The translations under genes were made by a program, and so were the position numbers. From an uncultured Alloprevotella sp. (GTDB taxonomy: Bacteria; Bacteroidota; Bacteroidia; Bacteroidales; Bacteroidaceae), in NCBI GenBank assembly GCA_944320745.1, contig CALUIN010000037.1, positions 1 to 60,028 on the forward strand: 60,028 bases of DNA, read 5' to 3'. The notes beneath the pieces are model-generated. The model ran no database searches. It saw nothing but the letters and a program-made list of their open reading frames with translations, and was not told the DNA's origin. Below are positions 52,776-60,028 of this stretch, one piece after another. Within the stretch, counting starts at the first letter, position 1. Each line of letters begins with the position of its first letter.

Positions 52776-54209
52776 ATGCATCCTGATATGAAGTCTTTCT
52801 TTTTTAGCATGATATTATTTGCCTTGGCTACGTTTGTGGCCAAGGCAGATAGTGATGATCCGGTATTGATGCGGATTAATGGCGAGCCGGTTTATCGTAG
52901 TGAGTTTGAGTACTCCTATAATAAGAATGGCAACCTGGCCGGTGCTGTCGAGCAGAAATCCGTGGAGGAATATGCGGACATGTTTGTCAACTATAAATTG
53001 AAAGTTCTCGCGGCGCGTGCGGCCCACCTGGACACGCTCGAGTCCTTTCAGAAAGAATATGCGCACTATCGGGATTTGCAGTTGCTGCCAAGTTTGGTGG
53101 ATAGCGCCTATATAGATTCGGTGGCTTATTCTCTGTATGAGCGTACGGCTCAGCAGCTGAAGGGCCAGGATATGTTGAGAGTAGCCCATATAATGCTGAC
53201 TGTGAAGCAGGGCGCGACAGACGAGGAAAGGGAAAGCGTTCGCTTGCGTTGCGACTCGATTTATAAAGCCATCATGAACGGTGCGGATTTCATGGAGATG
53301 GCAAAGCGTTTTTCTCAGGACAAGGCCACAGCGCGCAGCGGAGGCATTTTGCCTTGGCTGGGCCCCGGTATGGCTATTCGCGAAATTGAGCAAGCTGCTT
53401 ATGCGATGCAGCCCGGCCAGGTGTCGGAACCGATAAGTTCTGCCTTGGGTTTCCACCTGATTAAGATGTTGGAACGGAAGCAACTGGCTCCGTACGATTC
53501 ATTAAGGAAATCCATCTTGGAGAGTCTGTACCGGCAAGGAATTGCGGAGGCCTCAGCGGAACATCGCATAAGCAAACTGCTGGCCAGGTATGGAAACAGA
53601 CTCACAAGAGAGGCGTTGCTGGACAGCGTCTACGTCAGATTGCTTGCCCGGCAGCCGGATCTTAAGTATTTGATTCAGGAGTATCACGACGGCCTGCTCT
53701 TGTACGAAATAAGCCAGCGGACAGTATGGGACAAAGCCAAGAACGATGGAGAAGGACTGGAACGGTTCTTCAAGGCAAACAAGAAGAATTATCAGTGGGA
53801 CGGTCCCCGTTTCCGCGGATATATCGTTCATAGCAAGGACCCGAAGCTGGTGAAGAAAGCTGCCAAAATCCTGAAGAAGGAGGACAACTGGCGCACGGCT
53901 ATACATCGTGAGTTCAATCGTGATTCTGTCATGGTGACGGTGCAAGGGCCGTTTTTGGCCAAGCAGGGAGAAAATCCCTATATAGATGCACGGGCTTTCG
54001 GCGGGACAGAGCCGTCGCCGCGTGAGGGCTTTCCCTATTTTGAACTTGTGGGAAAAAAATTGAAGCGTCCAGAAACTTACGCCGACGTTAAATCCCAGGT
54101 GGAGAACGATTATCGGAAGGTATTGGAAGACCAATGGGTCGCTGAACTTAGAAAACAATATAGTGTGGAAATAAATAGCGCAGTATTACAAACGGTAAAC
54201 AGGCACTAA
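52776..54209 (+). CDS. Exported peptidylprolyl isomerase (SurA/PpiD-like)
   Basis: The 477-residue exported protein has a signal peptide (ending near residue 25; the start may be ATG 52788). The N-terminal chaperone part contains VYRSEFEYSYNKN and FVNYKLKVLAARAAHLDTL. A PPIC (parvulin) domain spans about 120-235, with LRVAHIMLTVKQGATDEE, FSQDKATARSGGILPWLGPG and SEPISSALGFHLIKMLERK. The remaining 230 residues continue the chaperone fold, perhaps with a degenerate second domain. It likely helps outer-membrane proteins fold. It follows guaB by 16 bases and precedes the next isomerase by 7. Confidence 0.87.
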   Translation: MHPDMKSFFFSMILFALATFVAKADSDDPVLMRINGEPVYRSEFEYSYNKNGNLAGAVEQKSVEEYADMFVNYKLKVLAARAAHLDTLESFQKEYAHYRDLQLLPSLVDSAYIDSVAYSLYERTAQQLKGQDMLRVAHIMLTVKQGATDEERESVRLRCDSIYKAIMNGADFMEMAKRFSQDKATARSGGILPWLGPGMAIREIEQAAYAMQPGQVSEPISSALGFHLIKMLERKQLAPYDSLRKSILESLYRQGIAEASAEHRISKLLARYGNRLTREALLDSVYVRLLARQPDLKYLIQEYHDGLLLYEISQRTVWDKAKNDGEGLERFFKANKKNYQWDGPRFRGYIVHSKDPKLVKKAAKILKKEDNWRTAIHREFNRDSVMVTVQGPFLAKQGENPYIDARAFGGTEPSPREGFPYFELVGKKLKRPETYADVKSQVENDYRKVLEDQWVAELRKQYSVEINSAVLQTVNRH

Positions 54210-54216
54210 TTTTACG

Positions 54217-55569
54217 ATGATGCGACAATTATTTATATGTGTGCTAAGCACTTTATTCTCGTTGCAGCTGTGTGCGCAAAGCAACGTGGTGGACGAGGTC
54301 ATTTGGGTAGTGGGAGACGATCCTATCCTTCTGAGTGACGTGGAGGAAACTCGTATTAGTCTGGAAATGCGCGGCGAGCATATAGACAATCCTTATTGCG
54401 TCATTCCCGAGCAGCTGGCTATCCAGAAGCTGTTTCTTCATCAGGCAGACTTGGATAGCATAGAAGTTGATGAAGTGGACGTTATCCAGGCAGCAGATGC
54501 TCAGATTAATGAAGCCATTCAGAATTTCGGGTCGCGGGAAAACGTAGAGACTATGGCTCGAAAGAGCATATCTCAATTCCGCGAGCAGCTGAAGAAAAGA
54601 ATGCGCGACGACGAGCGTGTGCGTCGGATGCAGATGAAATTAACTGAAAACATTAAAGTTACGCCGGCTGAAGTGCGCGAGTATTTCAAGAGCGTCCCCG
54701 AGGATAGTTTGCCTTTTATCCCGACGCAAGTTGAAGTACAGATTATAACGTATGTGCCCCAGGTGTCGCGTGCGGAAGTAGAGCGCATTGAAAATCAGTT
54801 GCGCGAGTTCGCTCGGCGAGTCAATTCCGGAGAGGCCGACTTTTCCACTTTAGCCAAGTTTTATTCTCAGGACGGCTCGGCTCGTAATGGCGGGGAGCTC
54901 GGTTACAGCGGACGCAATCAGTGGGTTCCTGAGTTTTCCAATGTCGCGTTCAGCTTGAATGACCCTAAGAAAGTCTCCAAGATTGTACGGACGGAGTTCG
55001 GATACCACATCCTCCAATTGATAGGAAAACGTGGAGATAAGGTAAATGTCCGCCATATCCTGTTGAAGCCCGAGATTGATGAGAGTGAAATTCAGCACGG
55101 GCTTAACCGCTTGGATTCTATAGCCGATGATATTCGGACGGATAAGTTTTCTTTCGACGAAGCTGCAGCGGTACTTTCGGATGATAAGGACACGCGGAAC
55201 AATCATGGCCTGATGGCGTTTTTCAATACCGAGACGCGCGAACTGACTTCGCGTTTCCAGATGAAGCAGCTCCCTCCCGAGATAGCGAAAGTCGTGGAAA
55301 ACATGAAGGTAGGAGAGGTGTCGAAAGCGTTTGAGATGGTCAACGAGAAAGGCCAGCGTGTGTGCGCTATCGTCCGTTTGAAAGAGCGAATAGAAGGTCA
55401 TCGCGCCAGTATCACAGAAGATTTCCAGCGTTTGAAGGACGTTGTTTATTCCCAGCGCAGTCAGGAGATTATAGATAAATGGATTCGCGAGAAGCAGCGC
55501 ACCACGTACGTCCGAATAAGTAATAACTGGAGAAATTGCGAGTTCAGGTATCCCGGATGGATAAAGTGA
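54217..55569 (+). CDS. surA: SurA-like periplasmic chaperone/peptidylprolyl isomerase
   Basis: The 450-residue protein has a signal peptide (1-20, ending LCAQ), then the SurA opening VVDEVIWVVGDDPILLSDVEE. An N-terminal chaperone region covers about 20-170. Two parvulin domains follow: one at about 175-275 (VEVQIITYVPQVSRAEVERI, FSTLAKFYSQDGSARNGGELGY) and one at about 285-390 (NVRHILLKPEIDESEIQ, NHGLMAFFN). It escorts outer-membrane proteins through the periplasm. The OstA-like gene overlaps its end by 13 bases, tying outer-membrane protein and lipopolysaccharide transport in one transcript. Confidence 0.9.
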   Translation: MMRQLFICVLSTLFSLQLCAQSNVVDEVIWVVGDDPILLSDVEETRISLEMRGEHIDNPYCVIPEQLAIQKLFLHQADLDSIEVDEVDVIQAADAQINEAIQNFGSRENVETMARKSISQFREQLKKRMRDDERVRRMQMKLTENIKVTPAEVREYFKSVPEDSLPFIPTQVEVQIITYVPQVSRAEVERIENQLREFARRVNSGEADFSTLAKFYSQDGSARNGGELGYSGRNQWVPEFSNVAFSLNDPKKVSKIVRTEFGYHILQLIGKRGDKVNVRHILLKPEIDESEIQHGLNRLDSIADDIRTDKFSFDEAAAVLSDDKDTRNNHGLMAFFNTETRELTSRFQMKQLPPEIAKVVENMKVGEVSKAFEMVNEKGQRVCAIVRLKERIEGHRASITEDFQRLKDVVYSQRSQEIIDKWIREKQRTTYVRISNNWRNCEFRYPGWIK

Positions 55570-57287
55570 GAAGGTTTCACTCTGTAGGGGTGAGGTGGCT
55601 CTTATTGTTAGGTGCGGTGTTCTTCTTCTGGGCCAGTATTAGTGCTCAGGTGAGGCCGCACCGTTCCGGTGGTGAGCGCAAGTTGCAGGAATCGTCTGAA
55701 GTCGTGCAGTTGGTTTACGCGGACAACGTCATCCGGAAACAATTTGACAACCCTGATGCCCAGCGCTTCAGCGGCAACGTACAGTTCTATCATGCCGGAA
55801 TGCATCTGTACTGCGACAGTGCAGTCCTCTACCAGGAGAGCAACTCATTTGAGGCCTTCGGTCATGTCCGCATCTTGCAGGGCGACACGCTTTCACTTAC
55901 AGGAGCCCGTCTCTATTATAATGGTAATGACCTTTTGGCCGAAATGAGGGAGAATGTCGTGATGAAGCATCGTCAGCAGACGCTTTATACGGATTCCCTT
56001 AATTATGACAGGCTTTACAATTATGCCTACTTCTTCGATAGCGGTAAGCTGGTAGATGGCGACAATGTCCTTACTTCCGACTGGGGGGAATATCATACAG
56101 ATACCAAGCAGTCCACGTTTAACTACCAGGTAGAATTGGTCAGTCCCAAATTCCGTCTGGTCTCTGATACCCTGCATTACGATACCCAGACGAAGTGGGC
56201 TAACGTGATGGGGCCTTCCAATATTTATAGCGATGATAATCGCATTTATACCGAACACGGCTATTACAACACGCAGACGGAAGAAATCCGGTTGTTCGAC
56301 CGTTCCCACGTCTATAATCAAGGCAGGAATGTCGTAGGCGACACCATATATTATGATAAAGCCACCGGCATTACGCGGGCTTATCGGAACATCTATTACG
56401 AAGATCTGAAGAATAAGAATATCATGACCGGCGACTATTGCCTATACAACGAGATTACGGGCGAGGCTGTTGCCTATGACAGAGCGTTGATCAAAGATTT
56501 TTCAAATGGTAATGATACCCTTTTCTTGCATGCAGATACTTTGCGTTTATATACTTACAATATTGATACCGACTCTGTTTATCGTAAACTGCATGCCTAT
56601 TTTCACGTGCGAGCCTATCGAACGGACATACAAGCGGTAGCCGATTCGGCTGTCTTCAATTCCCGGCTACAGCGGCTCCGCCTTTACAAAGATCCCATAG
56701 TGTGGAGCGACATGCGGCAAATCGTCGGCGAGGAAATCTCCGTGTTTGTTAATGATTCCACGCTGGATAGCATTTATGTAGACCGACAGGCATTACTTGT
56801 GGAGCGTCTGGATTCCGTTCATTATAATCAGATTGCTGGACAGCAGATGCGCTCATATTTTGAACGCGGAGAGATGAAACTGAATTGCGTGGACGGGAAT
56901 GTCTACGTCATAAATTATCCTTTGGAGAAAGACAGCTCCATATTATATCAGAATTACACAGAGACGACGAAGTTGCGCATGTACATGGAAAACAGGAAGA
57001 TGAAGCGCCTGTGGGCTCCGGCGTCTCAAGGCTGTTTCTATGCAGTCGGCATGGCACCGCCAGAACGTACGTATCTCAGCAATTTCGCATGGTTCGATTA
57101 TATAAGGCCGCGCGACAAGTATGATTTGTTTGAGTGGCGGCCAAAGAAGAAAGGCATGGAATTAAAACCGTCCGTGCGGCATGAGGCTCCCTTGCAGACG
57201 CTTGGTAAAAAGAGTAATGAGCAGAAGCCCGAGCCCCTATCGGATAGTTCGCAGCCAGCCGCTCCGGCAAACGATGATGAAGAGTAG
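55557..57287 (+). CDS. OstA-like protein (LPS transport-related)
   Basis: The 576-residue exported protein has an N-terminal hydrophobic signal (about 13-31, LLLLGAVFFFWASISA). A run of OstA/LptA-type beta-jellyroll repeats follows: VQLVYADNVIRKQFDNPDAQ, FSGNVQFYHAGMHLYCDSAV, FEAFGHVRILQGDTLSLTGA. It continues as repeated strand pairs to about residue 480, with a polar C-terminal tail. It is probably part of the periplasmic bridge that carries lipopolysaccharide, though longer than LptA. The ATG at 55557 (overlapping surA) gives the proper signal; a GTG-type start at 55536 is less likely. mutL follows after 71 bases. Confidence 0.83.
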   Translation: MDKVRRFHSVGVRWLLLLGAVFFFWASISAQVRPHRSGGERKLQESSEVVQLVYADNVIRKQFDNPDAQRFSGNVQFYHAGMHLYCDSAVLYQESNSFEAFGHVRILQGDTLSLTGARLYYNGNDLLAEMRENVVMKHRQQTLYTDSLNYDRLYNYAYFFDSGKLVDGDNVLTSDWGEYHTDTKQSTFNYQVELVSPKFRLVSDTLHYDTQTKWANVMGPSNIYSDDNRIYTEHGYYNTQTEEIRLFDRSHVYNQGRNVVGDTIYYDKATGITRAYRNIYYEDLKNKNIMTGDYCLYNEITGEAVAYDRALIKDFSNGNDTLFLHADTLRLYTYNIDTDSVYRKLHAYFHVRAYRTDIQAVADSAVFNSRLQRLRLYKDPIVWSDMRQIVGEEISVFVNDSTLDSIYVDRQALLVERLDSVHYNQIAGQQMRSYFERGEMKLNCVDGNVYVINYPLEKDSSILYQNYTETTKLRMYMENRKMKRLWAPASQGCFYAVGMAPPERTYLSNFAWFDYIRPRDKYDLFEWRPKKKGMELKPSVRHEAPLQTLGKKSNEQKPEPLSDSSQPAAPANDDEE

Positions 57288-57358
57288 CAGCCCGGTGTCG
57301 CTCTGGCCAAAGCCTTTCCTGATTTGATATAGACGACCGATTACGTAAGTAACGCCTT

Positions 57359-59224
57359 ATGAGTGACATCATCAGATTACTTCCAGACTCTGTAGCCAAC
57401 CAGATTGCGGCGGGCGAGGTGATTCAGCGCCCTGCGTCCGTTGTGAAGGAATTGGTTGAAAATGCGATAGATGCACAAGCCAAACACATACAGTTGTTGG
57501 TGACGGATGCAGGAAAATCCTGCATACAAGTTATTGACGATGGCATTGGCATGAGTGAGACCGATGCCCGCCTGTCCTTTGAGCGGCATGCTACCTCCAA
57601 GATCAGCGCGGCCGCAGATTTGTTCGACTTGCACACGATGGGATTTCGCGGCGAGGCCTTGGCGTCTATCGCGGCTGTCGCGCAGGTTGAACTGCGCACC
57701 AGAACCCGCAACGAGGAATTGGGCGTCAGTATCGTCATAGAGGGGAGCAAGCTGAAGGAGCAACTTCCGATCAGTTGTCCCGTCGGAGCGAATTTCTCCG
57801 TCCGTAATCTGTTTTTCAACGTACCGGCCCGCCGTAAATTTCTCAAGTCCAACCAGACGGAAATGAGCAATATCATGATGGAGTTTGAGCGTATAGCTTT
57901 GGCCCATCCGGACGTTTTCTTTACACTGCATGCCAATGGGGCGGTTGTGCTGAATCTGCCCGAAGGCAATTTCCGCCAGCGCATTGTCAGCGTGTTCGGA
58001 AAGAAGATAGATAACCACTTGGTCCCCGTCAGCGTGGAGACGGCTTTGGCCAAAATTGACGGGTTCGTCGGCGAGCCTCGGAGCGCCCGGAAGAAAGGCA
58101 CCCAGCAATACTTCTTCGTGAACGGGCGCTATATGCGTCATCCCTATTTTGCGAAAGCCGTGATGACGGCGTACGACCGCCTGATTCCGGAGGGCGAGCA
58201 AGTTCCCTATTTCCTGAGATTTGAAGTCGATCCGGCCAAAATCGACGTCAACATCCATCCGTCCAAGACGGAAATCAAGTTTCAGGACGAACAGCCTTTG
58301 TGGCAGATTCTTTTGGCCGCCGTACGCGAGGCTTTGGGGAAATACAGCGCGGTACCGACGATAGATTTCGACACCGAGAATCGTCCCGACATCCCCGTAT
58401 TCCAGCCCGGCAGAACGGATAATATTGAGCCGCCACAGATTCATGTCGATAATTCCTACAACCCTTTTGAGCGGGAGGCGACGCGCGGCGGATATTCCTA
58501 CAATACGCGTCGGCAGTCAGCGAATGCTGCGCCGGCAGACTGGCAACAGGCTTTTGCCTCGGCTTTGCAGGCGACATCGGGATTTGAGGACGGAAACAGA
58601 GAGGAACAGCCCAAACTTTACGACGATTTGCCGCAAAGCGAGCAGGCAGTTTGGACTGAATCATCTGCCGGGTGCTTTCAGCTGATGAACCGTTATATTG
58701 TGGTGCCGGTCTCTGACGGCCTGCTTTTCGTGGAGCAGCACAGAGCCCATATGCGCATACTTTACGACATGTACATGCAGCAGGTCCGGGACAAGTCTGG
58801 CGTAGCGCAAGGATTGCTGTTCCCGCAGATGGTGCAGTTCCAGCCCTCTGCGGCCGCCTTGTTCGATACGTTGCTCGATGGGTTGACACTTGTCGGTTTC
58901 GACATCTCGCCCCTTGGCGGCGGCAGTTACTCCGTGATGGGCATTCCAGCCGGCACAGAGGGCGGCGACCCCGTCCGTTTGTTGCAGGATCTGCTGAGCG
59001 ACGTTTCCGAAGGCAATGACCGCGCGGCGGACAAAATACCACAAATCATAGCTTTATCCTTGGCCCGTCGGGCCGCTGTCAGTACTGGCCAAGAATTGCA
59101 GAGCGATGAAATGTCCACCTTGTTGCGCGATTTGTCGCGTACGTCCAACGCTGTTTACGACCCGATGGGCAAGCGCATTCAGTATTTGCTCTCCGAACAG
59201 TCTATCCAGGATTTCTTCAAATAG
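57359..59224 (+). CDS. mutL: DNA mismatch repair protein MutL
   Basis: The 621-residue protein couples mismatch recognition to repair. Its N-terminal GHKL ATPase has ELVENAIDAQAKHIQL (about 30-45), DDGIGM (60-65) and GFRGEALASIA (about 96-106), with the second subdomain NVPARRKFLKSN. A variable linker covers about 335-440. In the C-terminal dimerisation domain the endonuclease motif DQHA-x2-E-x4-E reads EQHRAHMRILYDM (459-471), and the late CPHGRP-type block reads YDPMGKR (about 599-605), so nicking activity is doubtful. No mutH-like gene is in the window. It ends the guaB-PPIase-OstA-mutL run. Confidence 0.93.
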   Translation: MSDIIRLLPDSVANQIAAGEVIQRPASVVKELVENAIDAQAKHIQLLVTDAGKSCIQVIDDGIGMSETDARLSFERHATSKISAAADLFDLHTMGFRGEALASIAAVAQVELRTRTRNEELGVSIVIEGSKLKEQLPISCPVGANFSVRNLFFNVPARRKFLKSNQTEMSNIMMEFERIALAHPDVFFTLHANGAVVLNLPEGNFRQRIVSVFGKKIDNHLVPVSVETALAKIDGFVGEPRSARKKGTQQYFFVNGRYMRHPYFAKAVMTAYDRLIPEGEQVPYFLRFEVDPAKIDVNIHPSKTEIKFQDEQPLWQILLAAVREALGKYSAVPTIDFDTENRPDIPVFQPGRTDNIEPPQIHVDNSYNPFEREATRGGYSYNTRRQSANAAPADWQQAFASALQATSGFEDGNREEQPKLYDDLPQSEQAVWTESSAGCFQLMNRYIVVPVSDGLLFVEQHRAHMRILYDMYMQQVRDKSGVAQGLLFPQMVQFQPSAAALFDTLLDGLTLVGFDISPLGGGSYSVMGIPAGTEGGDPVRLLQDLLSDVSEGNDRAADKIPQIIALSLARRAAVSTGQELQSDEMSTLLRDLSRTSNAVYDPMGKRIQYLLSEQSIQDFFK

Positions 59225-59460
59225 GATTCATATGTGTCCGCTTCTCCGCCGCACGGGCAGGCGTGGCGGGCAGAATGCATACCGGTTCTTCTGTGACATT
59301 GGTCGGCAAAGCAGTCGCGTGGGCTTCGGGAGCAGATAGGAAAGAATAGTGTTTCTCACTCCGAATGTGTAAATATACATTAATATTACCCCGAGGTGGT
59401 AATAATTATAGCTTTGTGAAAACAAATTAACGATTCCTCGTTTTTTTCTTTCAAGAATTC
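59225..59460. other. Intergenic stretch without a recognised gene
   Basis: Between mutL and the outer-membrane protein promoter the sequence shifts from GC-rich to AT-rich near 59340. I see no terminator with a U tract, repeat or RNA gene. Confidence 0.4.
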
Positions 59461-59461
59461 T

Positions 59462-59489
59462 TTGGTCAAAAGTTTTTTTCTTACATTTG
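59462..59489 (+). promoter_or_regulatory. Promoter of the outer-membrane protein gene
   Basis: TTG (59462-59464), 17 bases, TACATTTG (59482-59489). The spacing is shorter than the usual 19-21. The start is near 59496. Confidence 0.5.
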
Positions 59490-59495
59490 CACAAA

Positions 59496-59678
59496 AATGC
59501 GGGTTAGTGGTGTACCTGTATCCGCGTAAACAGGGGTTATCGCTCAAGGGGGAAACCGAATGAGCGCGGCTGGATTCAGACAAGGTCCATTCTTTGCAGA
59601 GTCCTTTCGAGAAAGACGGATCGCCAGCCTGTCCCCAGAAATTAATCAGACCATTGTTTAATTTAATAATTAAGAGTT
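59496..59678 (+). promoter_or_regulatory. Long 5' leader of the outer-membrane protein gene
   Basis: About 180 untranslated bases precede the ATG at 59679. CGCTCA (59541-59546) can pair with TGAGCG (59561-59566). The last 35 bases before the ATG are AT-rich and probably unstructured, helping ribosome entry. A stability or regulatory role is inferred only from its length. Confidence 0.4.
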
Positions 59679-60028
59679 ATGAGAAAATTGATGTTACTCC
59701 TTGCCTTTGCCGGCTTGACAACTGCGGCAGTGGCACAAGACACAGAAATTCCTCGGAGCAAGTATAGCGTAGCTACTAATTCGTTCTGGGCCAATTGGTA
59801 TGTGTCCGCAGGTTTGGATTTCAATGCTGCATACACCTCTCAGGAAAACTGCAGCAATAAGAATCCGTTTAGCGTAGACCGTGGTACCTTCGGTTTCGAT
59901 GTTGCTGTCGGCAAGTGGTTCACGCCGAGCATCGGTCTTCGTACGAAGTTTCAGGGCTTATGGGCAAAGCAGGTCAACACCCGCACCAATCACCCGGCAT
60001 ATAAGTTCTGGAATCTGCACGAGGATGT
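59679..60028 (+). CDS. Outer-membrane protein (OmpA-family-like), truncated by the window end
   Basis: The frame opens with a signal peptide (MRKLMLLLAFAGLTTAAVAQ) and runs to the end of the window (116 complete codons). The mature start includes SKYSVATNSFWANWYVSAGL and FGFDVAVGKWFTPSIGLRTK, alternating beta-strand patterns with aromatic residues like the transmembrane barrel of Bacteroidales OmpA-family proteins. The C-terminal peptidoglycan-binding domain, which would confirm the family, lies outside. Its own promoter and long leader suggest strong expression. Confidence 0.75.
   Translation, partial: MRKLMLLLAFAGLTTAAVAQDTEIPRSKYSVATNSFWANWYVSAGLDFNAAYTSQENCSNKNPFSVDRGTFGFDVAVGKWFTPSIGLRTKFQGLWAKQVNTRTNHPAYKFWNLHED

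Overview
The window comes from a GC-rich member of the Bacteroidales (Bacteroidota). The evidence is the promoter style (TTG, about 20 bases, TAnnTTTG) before many genes and RNAs, the absence of obvious Shine-Dalgarno sites, lineage-typical families (DUF1573, DUF3127, DUF4835/PorD, DUF5103 type IX plug, DUF6359 lipoprotein, OstA-like protein, CBM20-GH77 amylomaltase) and Bacteroidales gene order such as dnaN-exonuclease-coaBC-DUF4835-recN. I cannot name a genus. The region is mostly chromosomal housekeeping; I see no prophage, insertion sequence, CRISPR array or integrated element.

Layout. 0-4 kb: a stand-alone HsdR-N-type nuclease domain divergent from amn-holA, a 1 kb AT-rich spacer, then an XRE regulator. 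4-15 kb: iron alcohol dehydrogenase, comEC, ferritin, an S9 peptidase, lptB and malQ. 14.7-15.2 kb: a promoter-to-terminator non-coding RNA (6S-like candidate) and an initiator tRNA. 15-22 kb: mltG, the lutABC lactate operon, rnz, a flavodoxin-fold protein and ruvC. 22-24.5 kb: DUF1573, manC and mutY. 24.5-28.8 kb: a minus-strand operon of alpha-L-fucosidase, type IX plug protein, hydroxyacid dehydrogenase and TRIC channel. 28.9-29.3 kb: rnpB. 29.5-34.8 kb: accessory genes (lipoprotein, AraC regulator, a frameshifted SDR, an acetyltransferase, an EamA transporter, mazG). 35.1-35.3 kb: tRNA-Ser and tRNA-Glu. 35.4-44.5 kb: one long minus-strand operon reading dnaN, exonuclease, coaBC, porD, recN, a TPR/pseudo-protease protein, an aminotransferase-like protein and a lipoprotein. 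44.8-47.3 kb: DUF3127, mtgA, tRNA-Cys and a walJ-like hydrolase. 47.5-51 kb: thrS-infC-rpmI-rplT. 51-59 kb: guaB, two SurA-type isomerases, an OstA-like protein and mutL. The window ends inside an outer-membrane protein gene with a long leader.

The points most worth a second look are these. (1) A dispersed family of short palindromic intergenic repeats with core GGGCTTAGCCC occurs at five loci, in units about 22 bases apart. (2) A HisC-like aminotransferase in the dnaN-recN operon has lost the Schiff-base lysine and other PLP-site residues but keeps an open frame. (3) An SDR gene has a one-base insertion that makes an imperfect inverted repeat perfect, as expected of a quasipalindrome template switch. 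(4) A 6S-like RNA candidate lies upstream of an initiator tRNA whose three-G:C anticodon-stem signature is altered. (5) Several enzymes have degenerate catalytic motifs: a trypsin-like domain, the MutL endonuclease and the CoaC cysteine.
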